A DNA stretch of 64,000 bases, from contig NZ_JAAOYM010000001.1 in assembly GCF_011761185.1 (NCBI RefSeq), forward strand, positions 3,968,001 through 4,032,000, given 5' to 3'. Shown in pieces: positions 38,395-47,655 of this stretch (within the stretch, counting starts at the first letter, position 1; each line of letters opens with the position of its first letter). The position numbers were made by a program, and so were the translations under genes. The stretch comes from Saccharomonospora amisosensis. Lineage in GTDB: Bacteria > Actinomycetota > Actinomycetes > Mycobacteriales > Pseudonocardiaceae. The notes beneath the pieces are model-generated. The model made no database searches, was not told where the DNA came from, and was given only the letters and a program-made list of their open reading frames with translations.

Positions 38395-38516
38395 CGGTGT
38401 CCGTCCTCGTCCTTGTGTGGCTTCACATCGATCCGGGCACGCGGCCGTACCTGACAGCGGGCGGCCCAGGAGCTCGGCGCATGATCACGTCGCGCCAACC
38501 GGTCAAGTATGGCAGA

Positions 38517-39278
38517 TCAGCTCGATGCGCGGTCATCGGGCTCCCCGCGAAGGCGGTCGAGCACGGCGCGGTCCGCGCTGCCCAGGCTACCTTCCGGGAG
38601 TCGTTCCAGCAGGTCGGGGCGGCGTTCGTACGTCCGCTCCAGCGCCTTGTCCCTGCGCCACCGCTCGATCAAGGCATGGTTTCCGGAGCGCAGCACCTCC
38701 GGCACCGCCAGCCCGCGCCACACCTCCGGTCGGGTGTAGCTGGGACCTTCGAGCAGCCCGTCGGAGAACGAGTCCTGCTCGGCCGACACCGGATTGCCGA
38801 GCACACCGGGCAACAACCGCACGACGGCTTCGACGATGACCAGTACCGCGGCCTCACCGCCCACCAGTACGTAGTCGCCGATGGACACTTCGTCCACCGG
38901 TATCCGGCGGGCGGCGTCGTCGATAACCCGCTGGTCGATGCCCTCGTAGCGGCCGCAGGCGAACACCAGGTGCCGCTGCTCGGCGTAGCCGCGCGCGAGC
39001 TCCTGCGTGAACGGACGGCCCGCGGGCGTCGGCACGACGAGCCTGCTGTCCGGTGTGCACACCTCGTCGAGGGCCTCGCCCCACACCTGCGGCTTCATCA
39101 CCATGCCGGGACCGCCGCCGTACGGTGCGTCGTCCACCGCCCTGTGCACGTCGTAGGTCCACTCGCGCAGGTCGTGCACTCCCACCTCGATGAGCCCACG
39201 GTCGATCGCCCTGCCCAACAGCGCCGCACGCAGTGGCTGAAGGTACTCGGGAAAGATCGTGACGACGTCGATCCGCAT
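38517..39278 (-). CDS. trmD: tRNA (guanine-N1)-methyltransferase, G37
   Basis: Methylates G37 of tRNAs to prevent frameshifting. 253 residues with the SPOUT knot: [62 protein letters not shown]. Start overlaps the rimM stop by one base; part of the rpsP-KH-rimM-trmD operon. Confidence 0.97.
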   Translation of the reverse strand: MRIDVVTIFPEYLQPLRAALLGRAIDRGLIEVGVHDLREWTYDVHRAVDDAPYGGGPGMVMKPQVWGEALDEVCTPDSRLVVPTPAGRPFTQELARGYAEQRHLVFACGRYEGIDQRVIDDAARRIPVDEVSIGDYVLVGGEAAVLVIVEAVVRLLPGVLGNPVSAEQDSFSDGLLEGPSYTRPEVWRGLAVPEVLRSGNHALIERWRRDKALERTYERRPDLLERLPEGSLGSADRAVLDRLRGEPDDRASS

Positions 39279-39790
39279 CAGGAGTCCAGCAGCCCTTCCG
39301 GCGGATCGATCACGACCCTGCCTCCGGCGACGTCCACCTGCACCACTATCGCCGCCACGAACGGCACCAGGGCCTCACGGTCGCCGCGATCGACGGCCAG
39401 CAACTCAGCCCCAGGCGAGTGAATGACCTCGCGCACGCTGCCGACCACCGTGCCGTCGGTCAGTTCCACACGCAGGCCTTCGAGTTCGTGGTCGTAGAAC
39501 TCGTCCGGGTCCTCGATCGGCGGCAGATCGGCGGTGTCGGCCAGCAGCATCGCGCCGCGCAGCTCCTCGGCCGCGCTGCGGCCGTCCGCCTCGGTGAAGC
39601 GCACCAGCAGCCGCCCGCCATGTGGGCGGACGGCCGCCACGGTAACCCGTTTCGTCACGCCGCCTCGCAGGCTCGCGAGCAGCACCGAGCCCTGCGCGAA
39701 CCGTTCCTGCGGTGAGTCGGTGCGCACGTCCACGGCCAGTTCCCCGTGAAGACCGTGCGCCTTCGCGACCCGGCCGACGACGACCTGCAC
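39278..39790 (-). CDS. rimM: 16S rRNA processing protein RimM
   Basis: 30S maturation factor that binds S19. 170 residues: N-terminal barrel starting [23 protein letters not shown], then the PRC-barrel with [27 protein letters not shown] and [13 protein letters not shown]. Start at 39790, 10 bases after the KH gene end; trmD overlaps its stop by one base. Confidence 0.95.
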   Translation of the reverse strand: MQVVVGRVAKAHGLHGELAVDVRTDSPQERFAQGSVLLASLRGGVTKRVTVAAVRPHGGRLLVRFTEADGRSAAEELRGAMLLADTADLPPIEDPDEFYDHELEGLRVELTDGTVVGSVREVIHSPGAELLAVDRGDREALVPFVAAIVVQVDVAGGRVVIDPPEGLLDS

Positions 39791-39800
39791 GGTGCGGCGC

Positions 39801-40040
39801 TCAGCGGTCGGTGTCGATCACGTCGACGCGGACTCCCCGCCCGCCGACGGACCCCATCACGGTGCGCAGCGCCGTGGCTGTGCGACCCCCGCGACCGATC
39901 ACCTTGCCGAGGTCGTCCGGGTGCACGTGCACCTCAAGAGTGCGGCCTCGACGTGTGGTGATCAGCTCGACGCGCACGTCGTCAGGGTTGTCGACGATGC
40001 CGCGCACCAGGTGTTCGAGCGAGTCGGCCAGGAAGCTCAC
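39801..40040 (-). CDS. KH-domain RNA-binding protein
   Basis: 79 residues, KhpA type: [20 protein letters not shown], and [18 protein letters not shown] is the GXXG-containing KH motif. RNA-binding partner of KhpB in other Gram-positives; M. tuberculosis Rv2908c by position. Overlaps rpsP by 4 bases. Confidence 0.93.
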   Translation of the reverse strand: MSFLADSLEHLVRGIVDNPDDVRVELITTRRGRTLEVHVHPDDLGKVIGRGGRTATALRTVMGSVGGRGVRVDVIDTDR

Positions 40041-40567
40041 GCCTCGTCGGCCTTCTTCTCGCCGTCGGCCTTCTCAGGCTTCTCAGACTTCTCGGCCTTC
40101 TCAGACTTCTCGGCCTTCTCGGCCTTGTCGGACTGGGCCTCGGCAGCCTTGTCGGACTTGTCGGCGTCGGCCTTCTTACCGCCGCCACGCTTCTTCTGGG
40201 TGGTGGCCTCGGTGGCGGGCTCCTCGTTGGCGGCAGCCAGCGCGGCGTTGAACAAGTCCTGCTTGGACGGCTTGGGTTCGGGCCTGCGCAGCTTGCCCTC
40301 CGTGCCGGGCAGCCCCTTGTACTTCTGCCAGTCGCCGGTGACCTCGAGGATGCGCTGCACCGGCTCGGTGGGCTGCGCCCCGACGCTCAGCCAGTACTGC
40401 GCCCGCTCGGAGTCGACCTCGATGAAGCTCGGGTTCTCCTTGGGGTGATACTTGCCGATGGTCTCGATGGCCTTGCCGTCCCGGCGGGTGCGCGCGTCCG
40501 CGACGACGATGCGGTAGTAGGGCGCGCGAATCTTGCCGAGGCGCTGCAGCTTGATCTTGACAGCCAC
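40037..40567 (-). CDS. rpsP: 30S ribosomal protein S16 with Lys/Glu-rich tail
   Basis: 176 residues from the GTG at 40567. Residues 1-90 are S16 ([50 protein letters not shown] in parts). From about 120 the chain becomes a low-complexity, charged tail built on [13 protein letters not shown], encoded by a repetitive stretch at about 40060-40170. Actinobacterial S16 often has a charged tail, but this one is long. Start of rpsP-KH-rimM-trmD. Confidence 0.95.
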   Translation of the reverse strand: MAVKIKLQRLGKIRAPYYRIVVADARTRRDGKAIETIGKYHPKENPSFIEVDSERAQYWLSVGAQPTEPVQRILEVTGDWQKYKGLPGTEGKLRRPEPKPSKQDLFNAALAAANEEPATEATTQKKRGGGKKADADKSDKAAEAQSDKAEKAEKSEKAEKSEKPEKADGEKKADEA

Positions 40568-40880
40568 GGGTGTGGGTACTCCTGTCGTTTCTCGGTACTC
40601 GGGTCGGGACACGATCCGAGTGGGGAGCCGGATCCGAATGCCCGCAGGTATGGGTGTCGCCCCGGCACGGTGAGAGGGCCCGGACCGGAGCGGGCAAGCC
40701 ACCATTTTGCCAGACCGCCCAGCATGACCGTCCCCGGGGAGTGCTCGCGGCTGGCCAGCTCGATGTGACGGGCGCCCTAACCGTACCTCCATAGGCTGAC
40801 CCCGTGGCTGGCATCCGGGGACTCGACCGACACCGCCGGAGACGGCTCACCACCACCGTGCCGCCCGCCGGGAGCACGGG
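40568..40880. other. rpsP / TSUP divergent intergenic region
   Basis: 313 bases without a gene. A TAGGCT (40792-40797, + strand) could be a -10 for the TSUP gene, without a recognisable -35. An imperfect ACTCGG/CCGAGT inverted repeat lies near the rpsP start (about 40597-40622). The rpsP promoter must be here but could not be placed with confidence. Confidence 0.35.
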
Positions 40881-41651
40881 TTGACCCTCACCTCCACGGG
40901 CTTGCTGGCCCTGGCGGGCCTCGCGGCGGGTCTGGCCGGCTCCATGGCCGGTCTGGCCTCACTGTTCAGCTACCCCGCCTTGCTCGCCGCGGGACTGCCG
41001 CCGATCGCGGCGAATGTGACGAACACCGTGGCGATGCTGTCCACCGCGGTGGGCTCCGCCGCCGGGTCGCGCGCCGAGTTGCGTGGGCAACGCAGGCGAC
41101 TCGGCAGACTGCTCGGCATGGCCGTGCTGGGCGGCTCCGCAGGCGCCGTGCTGCTGCTCACCACCCCCACTTCGGCGTTCGAACTCATCGTGCCGTGGCT
41201 GATCGCGCTTGGCTCGGGCCTGCTGCTGTTCAGGGACCGGATACGGGATGCCGCCGACAGGGCGAGGACCGAGGGCGGGGAGGGTGGCTCGGCGGTGCCG
41301 TCGGCCGTGGCGGTGGTACTGGTCGCCGTGTACGGCGGCTACTTCGGCGCGGGCGCCGGTGTGCTGATGCTCGCCGTGCTGTCGGCGGCGGTGACCGAAC
41401 CGCTGCCGGTGACCAATGCCGTGAAGAACCTCGCCACCGGCGCGGCCAACGCGACCGCGGCGCTCGCCTACGCCTTTCTCGCCCCCGTCGACTGGCTCGC
41501 CGCCGCTGTCCTCGGCATGGGCGCGCTGCTGGGCTCGTGGCTCGGACCCGCCGCCGTGCGACGGTTGCCGGAGCGGCCGTTGCGGATCAGCATCGCGCTG
41601 GCAGGGTTCGGCCTCGCCGCACACCTGTGGCTGTCCGCCTCGCCCGCGTAG
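40881..41651 (+). CDS. TSUP (TauE/SafE) family membrane permease
   Basis: 256 residues with about eight hydrophobic segments and the duplicated TauE/SafE motif: first half GSMAGLASLFSYPALLAAGLPPIAANVTNTVA, second half YGGYFGAGAGVLMLAVLSA...LPVTNAVKNL (in parts). Family members export sulfite, sulfoacetate or other sulfur anions, but the substrate is not predictable. TTG start with GGGAG upstream. Convergent with the CPBP gene, 2 bases apart. Confidence 0.87.
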   Translation: MTLTSTGLLALAGLAAGLAGSMAGLASLFSYPALLAAGLPPIAANVTNTVAMLSTAVGSAAGSRAELRGQRRRLGRLLGMAVLGGSAGAVLLLTTPTSAFELIVPWLIALGSGLLLFRDRIRDAADRARTEGGEGGSAVPSAVAVVLVAVYGGYFGAGAGVLMLAVLSAAVTEPLPVTNAVKNLATGAANATAALAYAFLAPVDWLAAAVLGMGALLGSWLGPAAVRRLPERPLRISIALAGFGLAAHLWLSASPA

Positions 41652-41653
41652 GC

Positions 41654-42448
41654 CTACCCGCTCACAACTCCGAGCGTGGTGAGCAGGATCGCCAGTGCGG
41701 GCAGGAAGTTGTTCATCTGGTGGGCCACGATGCTGCTCAGCAGCCTGCCGGTGACCAGTCGCGCGAGTCCGATTGGTATCGCGATCACAAGCAGCAGCGA
41801 GGTGCGTAGCGGCTCGAGATGGCTCACCGCGAACACGGCCGTGGAGAGCACGAACGCCGCCAGCCTGCCCCACTTCTCCTTGCCCCACTCCAGGCGTTCG
41901 GTCGCGCCCCACAGCAGACCCCGGTAGATGATCTCCTCGCAGACGGGGCCCAGCAGCCACAGGTAACCGAACATCGCGATCGCCGCGGAGACCGACATCG
42001 GTTTGTCATGCACCAGCGCGCTGATCGCCGAGGTGGCGTTGTGCTCACCGACCACCTCGGTCCAGACGAGCACGCCGACGGTCGTGCACACCACGCCGAG
42101 CACACCGAACTTCAACCCGACCCGGACATCGTCCCAGCGCCACGAGAGGCGCAGATCGATAACCGGGCCGTTGCCTCTCAGCTTTGTTATCGCCAGCGCC
42201 GCCAGCGCGGCGAACAGCGTGGGCAACATCGTGCCGACCAGCACGTCCCCCACCGGCAGTGAAGCAAGCGAGCCCCGGCCGAGAAAGACCCCGACGAACG
42301 CCGCTGTCGCCAGCAGCACGGCCTCCACCAGCAAGAACGCCCCGAACCCCCATCGGTGTGACGGGTATTCGGGCACCGCGCGAACGTGGGGGGCGGACGT
42401 GGTCGGCTCGACGTCTGGCACCGGTTCTGGCGAGTTCGGTGACGTCAC
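41654..42448 (-). CDS. CPBP family intramembrane metalloprotease (1)
   Basis: 264 residues, about seven membrane segments. The CPBP/Abi motifs are EEIIYRG (Glu-Glu-x3-Arg) after PVC, SHLEP, and a C-terminal HQMNN. These are the glutamate and histidine sites of Rce1-type membrane proteases. GTG start at 42448 (VTSPNSPEPV); the longer frame to 42754 overlaps the second CPBP gene. It is 70 bases downstream of a second CPBP gene. Confidence 0.87.
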   Translation of the reverse strand: MTSPNSPEPVPDVEPTTSAPHVRAVPEYPSHRWGFGAFLLVEAVLLATAAFVGVFLGRGSLASLPVGDVLVGTMLPTLFAALAALAITKLRGNGPVIDLRLSWRWDDVRVGLKFGVLGVVCTTVGVLVWTEVVGEHNATSAISALVHDKPMSVSAAIAMFGYLWLLGPVCEEIIYRGLLWGATERLEWGKEKWGRLAAFVLSTAVFAVSHLEPLRTSLLLVIAIPIGLARLVTGRLLSSIVAHQMNNFLPALAILLTTLGVVSG

Positions 42449-42518
42449 GCCGATCCTTCCCCCGTGTACCGGACACCTGGAATACCGTAGGCAGAGCCTA
42501 CTGGCCGCACACGGTCGG

Positions 42519-43265
42519 TTACGACCCAATGAGCAGAAACAGCGCGGCGGGCAGGTTGTTCGTCGCGTGCGCCACCATGCTCGCCCCCACCCGCCCGGTG
42601 ATGAGCCTGGCCGACCCGATGGCCACGCCCTGTGCGAGCAGGGCAACGGTACGGGCAGGCTCGCCGTGTAGCTGCGCGAACAGCAACGCGGTGAGCAGCA
42701 GGATCGCCCAGTTCGGAATGCGGTAGTGCGCCAGCCCGTTCCACAGCGCGCCACGAAAGAGCAACTCCTCCGTCAGTGGCGCACCGACGACCACGACGAT
42801 CGCGGCCAGCACGAGCCAACCGACCTCGGCGGAGACCCCGCGAAAGACCTCGGTCAACGGCCCTGACATCCGCTCGCTGCCGTAGATCTGAAGCAGCATC
42901 AGGTTGAGCAGGTAACCGGCGAGCAGGGCGAAGCCACCGCAGGCAAGCCCGACCTTGAGGTCTCGCCCGGTGGGCAGCAGCCCGAAGTCGGCCCGTACCC
43001 CGTTGCCCCAGCGCAGCGAACCCAGCCAGGGAACGAGCCCGAGCAGGATGTTGGGCACGAACGCGAGTAGCACCAGCGGCCCCAACTGCGGCAGCCGGAT
43101 GCCCGTTGGGTCAGCGGCGTCGATCGTGGCCAGCGCGGACAACGCCAGCGAGACGGCGTAGTACCCGCCGAGCGCGAGCACGAAAGCCAGCAACCCCCAG
43201 TGGGCGCCGAGAACCAGGCCGGTCCTTACCGGCGGCACCGGCCGGTCGTCGCCCTCGCGCTGCAC
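42519..43265 (-). CDS. CPBP family intramembrane metalloprotease (2)
   Basis: 248 residues with about seven membrane segments and motifs EELLFRGALWNG, FAQLHGEP and HATNNLPAAL, the same three-site arrangement as the downstream gene. The two are paralogues in tandem. Substrates are not predictable; family roles include bacteriocin immunity and protein processing. Confidence 0.87.
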   Translation of the reverse strand: MQREGDDRPVPPVRTGLVLGAHWGLLAFVLALGGYYAVSLALSALATIDAADPTGIRLPQLGPLVLLAFVPNILLGLVPWLGSLRWGNGVRADFGLLPTGRDLKVGLACGGFALLAGYLLNLMLLQIYGSERMSGPLTEVFRGVSAEVGWLVLAAIVVVVGAPLTEELLFRGALWNGLAHYRIPNWAILLLTALLFAQLHGEPARTVALLAQGVAIGSARLITGRVGASMVAHATNNLPAALFLLIGS

Positions 43266-43344
43266 CAGGCCTCCCGCTGTGTCGTCGCGGCCCGTGACCA
43301 GCCGTCACGGCCCCCAACGCCACCATAAGTGACCGCGCGCTGTG

Positions 43345-44409
43345 TCACTTGATCACGGTTCCCCGCAGCACGATATGCAGGGGCCTGCGAAGCACGTCGA
43401 GATCCTGCCGTGGATCTGAGTCGAAGACGAGCAGGTCAGCGGGTGCACCGTCGGTGATCACGGGATGGCCGAGCCAGTCGCGGGCAGCCCAGCATCCCGA
43501 GGCCAGCGCCTGCTCAGTGCTCATGCCGGCCCGGTGCAGCGCCTCGAGTTCGTCCACCAGCCTGCCGTGGTCCACCATGCCGCCCGCATCGGTGCCCGCG
43601 TACACGGGCACCCCCGCGTCGAGAGCCGCGCCGACCATGTCGCGCACCCCGGCGTGCAGGGCTCGCATGTGCGCCGCGTAGGTGGGGTACTTCGTCGCCT
43701 GGTCGGCGATCCGGGGGAAGTTCTCGATGTTGATCAGCGTGGGCACCAGCGCCGTGCCGGTGCGAGCCAGCTCACCCAGCAGTTCACCCGACAGGCCCGT
43801 GCCGTGTTCGAGGCAGTCGATCCCGGCGCCGATCAGCCCGGGCAGCGCCGCCTCTCCGAACACGTGGGCCGTCACCCGAGCGCCCGCGTCGTGCGCGACA
43901 CGCACCGCCTCTGCCAACACCTCGTCGGGCCACAACGGCGCCAGATCGCCCGCGGCACGATCGATCCAGTCGCCGACGAGTTTCACCCAGCCGTCCCCTG
44001 CGGCGGCCTGCTCGGCGACAGCCGCGGGCAGGTCGTCGGGTGAGTCCAGATCGATACCGAGTCCGGGGACGTAGCGCTTGTGCAGCGACAGGTGCCGTCC
44101 GGCGCGGATGATGCGTGGCAGGTCGTCCCTGCGTTGCAGCGGACTGGCGTCGATGGGCAGCCCGCAGTCACGGATCAGCAGCGTCCCGGCGTCACGGTCG
44201 ATCAGCGCCTGCTCGGTGGCCTCCTCGAGCGTCGTCGGTCCGCCGACCCCGATACCGGGATGGCAGTGGGCGTCGACCAGACCGGGCAGCAGGAACGCTC
44301 CGTCAAGCGGCTCGGCGGGCTCGACGGGGGTGAAGGAAATCCGCCCTCCGGCGATCCAGACGTCCCGTTCCTCGCCCCCGGGCAGCACCGCGCCACGCAG
44401 GTGGTACAT
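43345..44409 (-). CDS. Amidohydrolase-family metal-dependent hydrolase
   Basis: 354 residues with the imidazolonepropionase-like fold: small beta domain at both ends, LLPGLVDAHCHPG with the HxH metal pair, VTAHVFGEAAL, DCLEHGTGL and YAGTDAGGM (Asp ligand). Substrate unknown. It sits directly after ffh, matching Rv2915c. Confidence 0.88.
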   Translation of the reverse strand: MYHLRGAVLPGGEERDVWIAGGRISFTPVEPAEPLDGAFLLPGLVDAHCHPGIGVGGPTTLEEATEQALIDRDAGTLLIRDCGLPIDASPLQRRDDLPRIIRAGRHLSLHKRYVPGLGIDLDSPDDLPAAVAEQAAAGDGWVKLVGDWIDRAAGDLAPLWPDEVLAEAVRVAHDAGARVTAHVFGEAALPGLIGAGIDCLEHGTGLSGELLGELARTGTALVPTLINIENFPRIADQATKYPTYAAHMRALHAGVRDMVGAALDAGVPVYAGTDAGGMVDHGRLVDELEALHRAGMSTEQALASGCWAARDWLGHPVITDGAPADLLVFDSDPRQDLDVLRRPLHIVLRGTVIK

Positions 44410-44421
44410 GTGCGACCTCGG

Positions 44422-45975
44422 CTACTTCTTCTTCGGCAGCTTCAGTTTCGCGGGATCGAAGCCGGGCGGAAGGTCATTGAGGCCGCCGCCGAGCTGGGAC
44501 AGGTCGGGCATGCCACCGCCGCCTGCCGCGGGAGGGAAGCCGCCCGGCAGGCCACCGGGGAAGCCACCACGCACCTTGGGCTGCGTGGGACCGCGCCCCT
44601 TGCCCTTCTTGCCCTTCTTGCCCTTGCGGTTCTTCTTGCCTGCGCCGGGACCGCCGCCGAAGCCGAACCTGCCCGCCATCTGCTGCATCATCTTGCGGGC
44701 CTCGAAGAAGCGGTTCACCAGATCGTTGACGTCCCGTACGGCGACACCAGAGCCGCGGGCGATCCGCTGCCTGCGCGAGGCATTGATCATCTTCGGGTTG
44801 GCCCGCTCCTCGGGGGTCATCCCTCGGATGATCGCCTGCAACCGGTCCAGGTGCGCGTCGTCGACCTGGGCGAGCTGGTCCTTCATCTGCCCGGCACCGG
44901 GCAGCATGCCGAGCAGGTTGCCGATCGGCCCCATCTTGCGCACGGCCAGCATCTGTTCGAGGAAGTCCTCAAGCGTCAGCTCGCCGGCGCCGAGTTTGGC
45001 GGCCGCCTCCTCCGCCTTCTCCTGGTCGAACGCCTGCTCCGCCTGCTCGATCAGGGTGAGCATGTCGCCCATACCGAGGATGCGACTGGCCATGCGGTCG
45101 GGGTGGAAGACGTCGAAGTCCTCCAGCTTCTCCCCGTTGGAGGCGAACAGGATCGGCTGACCGGTGACGTGCCGCACCGACAGCGCCGCGCCACCACGAG
45201 CGTCGCCGTCGAGCTTGGTGAGCACGACGCCGGAGAATCCGACACCGTCGCGGAACGCCTCAGCCGTGGTGACGGCGTCCTGACCGATCATGGCGTCCAC
45301 CACGAACAGCGTTTCGTCCGGCCTTACCGCGTCCCTGATGTCGGCGGCCTGCCGCATCATCTCCTCGTCCACGCCGAGGCGGCCCGCGGTGTCGACGACC
45401 ACCACGTCGTGCTGGGCACGCTTGGCCTCGTCGATGGATCGCCGGGCGACGTCGACGGGGTCACCGACGCCGTTGCCCGGTTCGGGCGCGAACGTCGGAA
45501 CTCCCGCCCGCTCGCCGACCACCTGAAGCTGGGTGACCGCGTTGGGTCGCTGCAAGTCGCACGCCACCAGCAGCGGCGCGTGGCCCTGCTTCTTCAGCCA
45601 CATCGCGAGCTTGCCGGCGAGCGTGGTCTTACCGGAGCCCTGCAGACCGGCGAGCATGATCACCGTCGGCGGGTTCTTGGCAAGGTTCAGCCTGCGGGTC
45701 TCACCGCCGAGGATCGCGACGAGTTCCTCATTGACGATCTTGACGACCTGCTGGGCGGGGTTGAGCGCCTGCGAGACCTCGGCGCCCTTCGCGCGCTCCT
45801 TGACATGCCCGATGAAGGCCCGCACCACCGGCAAGGCGACGTCGGCCTCGAGCAGAGCGATCCGGATCTCTCTTGCCGTCGCGTCGATGTCCGCGTCGGA
45901 GAGCTTGCCCTTGCCGCGCAGGTTCTGCAGGACCGACGTGAGCCGATCGGAGAGTGTGTCGAACACGGGATGCAC
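44422..45975 (-). CDS. ffh: Signal recognition particle protein Ffh
   Basis: GTPase of the SRP that targets membrane proteins co-translationally. 517 residues: N domain (VFDTLSDRLTSVLQNLRGKGKL), G domain with LQGSGKTTLAGKLA, DTAGRLG and TKLDGDARGGAAL, then a Met-rich M domain (about 315-440) and a Gly/Lys-rich tail. The ATG at 45975 has GGAG five bases before it; a GTG at 45966 would give the family-typical start. Followed by the amidohydrolase. Confidence 0.96.
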   Translation of the reverse strand: MHPVFDTLSDRLTSVLQNLRGKGKLSDADIDATAREIRIALLEADVALPVVRAFIGHVKERAKGAEVSQALNPAQQVVKIVNEELVAILGGETRRLNLAKNPPTVIMLAGLQGSGKTTLAGKLAMWLKKQGHAPLLVACDLQRPNAVTQLQVVGERAGVPTFAPEPGNGVGDPVDVARRSIDEAKRAQHDVVVVDTAGRLGVDEEMMRQAADIRDAVRPDETLFVVDAMIGQDAVTTAEAFRDGVGFSGVVLTKLDGDARGGAALSVRHVTGQPILFASNGEKLEDFDVFHPDRMASRILGMGDMLTLIEQAEQAFDQEKAEEAAAKLGAGELTLEDFLEQMLAVRKMGPIGNLLGMLPGAGQMKDQLAQVDDAHLDRLQAIIRGMTPEERANPKMINASRRQRIARGSGVAVRDVNDLVNRFFEARKMMQQMAGRFGFGGGPGAGKKNRKGKKGKKGKGRGPTQPKVRGGFPGGLPGGFPPAAGGGGMPDLSQLGGGLNDLPPGFDPAKLKLPKKK

Positions 45976-46056
45976 GCTCCAGCGGGTCGGTGGGTTCTCG
46001 GCCGGCTCGCGGGGCCGACGACATTCCAGGGTAGACGACCTTGACCGCCCGCCGGT

Positions 46057-46097
46057 CCGCCCGGCCGGTGTGTGCTCCCCCTACGCCGGCCGGGCGG
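46057..46097 (-). terminator. Large hairpin in ffh-ku intergenic region
   Basis: Perfect 12-bp stem CCGCCCGGCCGG (46057-46068) / CCGGCCGGGCGG (46086-46097) with a 17-base loop. It lies about 80 bases upstream of the ffh start and 180 bases after ku. It could be a second terminator for ku, or a leader structure of ffh. No U-run follows. Confidence 0.45.
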
Positions 46098-46235
46098 CGG
46101 ATCCTCGGCGGTTCCCGAGCGGTCCCGGTGACGTTCGCCAGACCCCCAGTACCAGGCGATCGGAACCGAACCGGGCAACTCACCGAGGCGCTTACCACCC
46201 TGCCGGGCGAGGAGGTTGTCACGGCAGCGTGAAGA

Positions 46236-46272
46236 CACCGAGCACGCGTGAGTAGATCTACTCGTCTCGGTG
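46236..46272 (-). terminator. Terminator hairpin after ku
   Basis: Outer arms CACCGAG (46236-46242) / CTCGGTG (46266-46272) enclose a perfect 14-base palindrome GAGTAGATCTACTC (46250-46263). It begins at the ku stop codon. A transcription terminator is the simplest reading. Confidence 0.6.
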
Positions 46273-46273
46273 C

Positions 46274-47173
46274 TCAGTGGCTGCCCTTCGGCGCCGCGCG
46301 AGCTTTCGACGCCGCCTTGCGGGCCTTACGCTCGGCCTGCTTCGCCTCACCCGCGGCCGCCTCTGCCCTGCTCACGGCAGTCCGCCGAGCGGCAAGTTGG
46401 TCGGTGTCGGTGCGCTGCTGGGCGTGTTCCCGCAAGGTCGCGAGTAACTCGACCACGCCCTCCTCCTGCGCGGGCTCGGTTGGCCGCGCCACGTCCGCGC
46501 CTTCCAGCCTGGCCTCGACGAGTGCGGAGAGCGCCTCGGAGTAGCCGTCGGTGAAACGGTGCGGCTCGAAGTCGCCGGACAGGTTCTCGATCAGGTTCGC
46601 CGCCGCCCTCACCTGCGCCATCCGCAGGTCCACGTCCTCGTGCAGGAAAGGGAAATCCGCACCGCGGACCGCCTGTGGCCAGTGCAGGGTTTGCAGTACC
46701 AGCACCTGATCGGCCACCCGCAGCACACCCAGCGTTTCGCGTTGCCGCAACGCCACTTTCACCACCGCCACCCGGTCCGCCAGCCGCAGCGCCTCGCACA
46801 GCAACACGTACGGCTTGTTGGCCGAGACCTCCGGCTCCAGGTAGTAGCTCTTGGCGTGCAGCAACGGGTCGATGTGCTCGCCGCGCACGAAGCCATGGAT
46901 GCGGATCGACTCCGCGGCCGCGCCCGAAAGCGAGGCGAGTTCCTCCTCGCTGAGGACGACGACATCCCCGCCCGCCGACTGGTAGCCCTTACCGATCTCC
47001 TCGGCGGGCACCTCGGCACCGTCCACCTCGCAGACCCGCCGGTACCTGAGCCTGCCGCCGTCAGTGGTGTGAACCTGTATCAGGCCGGAGCCCGGCTCGG
47101 ACGTGGCGCTGTAGGCCTTGACCGGGATGGCGAAGCTGCCGAGGCCGATGGTGCCCTTCCACACGGTGCGCAT
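46274..47173 (-). CDS. ku: Ku protein (bacterial NHEJ)
   Basis: Homodimeric ring that binds DNA ends for non-homologous end joining with LigD. 299 residues: MRTVWKGTIGLGSFAIPVKAY, RYRRVCEVDGAEV, YYLEPE, NKPYVLLCEALR and LIENLSGDFEPHRFTDGY are the Ku core; the last 45 residues are an Ala/Lys/Arg-rich tail. No ligD is in the window. The hypothetical gene upstream is on the same strand 39 bases away. Confidence 0.94.
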   Translation of the reverse strand: MRTVWKGTIGLGSFAIPVKAYSATSEPGSGLIQVHTTDGGRLRYRRVCEVDGAEVPAEEIGKGYQSAGGDVVVLSEEELASLSGAAAESIRIHGFVRGEHIDPLLHAKSYYLEPEVSANKPYVLLCEALRLADRVAVVKVALRQRETLGVLRVADQVLVLQTLHWPQAVRGADFPFLHEDVDLRMAQVRAAANLIENLSGDFEPHRFTDGYSEALSALVEARLEGADVARPTEPAQEEGVVELLATLREHAQQRTDTDQLAARRTAVSRAEAAAGEAKQAERKARKAASKARAAPKGSH

Positions 47174-47212
47174 GTCCGAAAAGCCTAGTAAGCGCCTTAC
47201 CGCGCTCGACAG

Positions 47213-47572
47213 CTACAAACGGGTGTGGCCACCCGCCATTTCGGCGATGGTCTCGACCAAAGGCTCGCTTTCGGTGAGCGCCTGCGCCGAACAGCCGAAC
47301 GCCGTCGCCGCCGCCTGGAGTACCTCCGCGAGTGCGGCGAGGTCCGCGGTGGGCACCGCGGCCAGCGCCGGATCGGCGCAGCCTGCTCGCACCCGCCGCG
47401 CCAGTGCCTCGAGCGCCTCGGCGAGGTTTCGCTGCCCGCTCACCACGTGCCCGACGACAGCGGCGAGTTCCGCGAGCTCGACGCCGGGAGCGGCGGCCAG
47501 CGCCTCGGCACAGGCACGCAGGTGCGACGCGGCCACGCTCGCGGGCAACACCACCGGTTCCAGCTCGGCCAT
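47213..47572 (-). CDS. Hypothetical Ala-rich helical protein upstream of ku
   Basis: 119 residues, not recognised. Composition is Ala/Leu/Glu-rich with heptad-like helices (AEALAAAPGVELAELAAVVGHVV, ALEALARRVRAGC, AALAEVLQAAATAFGCSAQAL), suggesting a small helical bundle. GAAGGG lies seven bases before the ATG, and codon use resembles the neighbours. It is 39 bases upstream of ku and could be co-transcribed. Confidence 0.6.
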   Translation of the reverse strand: MAELEPVVLPASVAASHLRACAEALAAAPGVELAELAAVVGHVVSGQRNLAEALEALARRVRAGCADPALAAVPTADLAALAEVLQAAATAFGCSAQALTESEPLVETIAEMAGGHTRL

Positions 47573-47655
47573 TCAACAACCCTTCGCCGCGTGCGGGATG
47601 TGGCCGACATCCTGCCATCGGCGCCGAAAGCAGGCGCCGCCGACACTCCGCCTCC

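Noticed and set aside
44080-46044. Very long + strand open frame (about 650 codons)
   Set aside because: It is antisense to the amidohydrolase and ffh. GC-rich DNA lacks stop codons in such frames, and it has no protein-family features.
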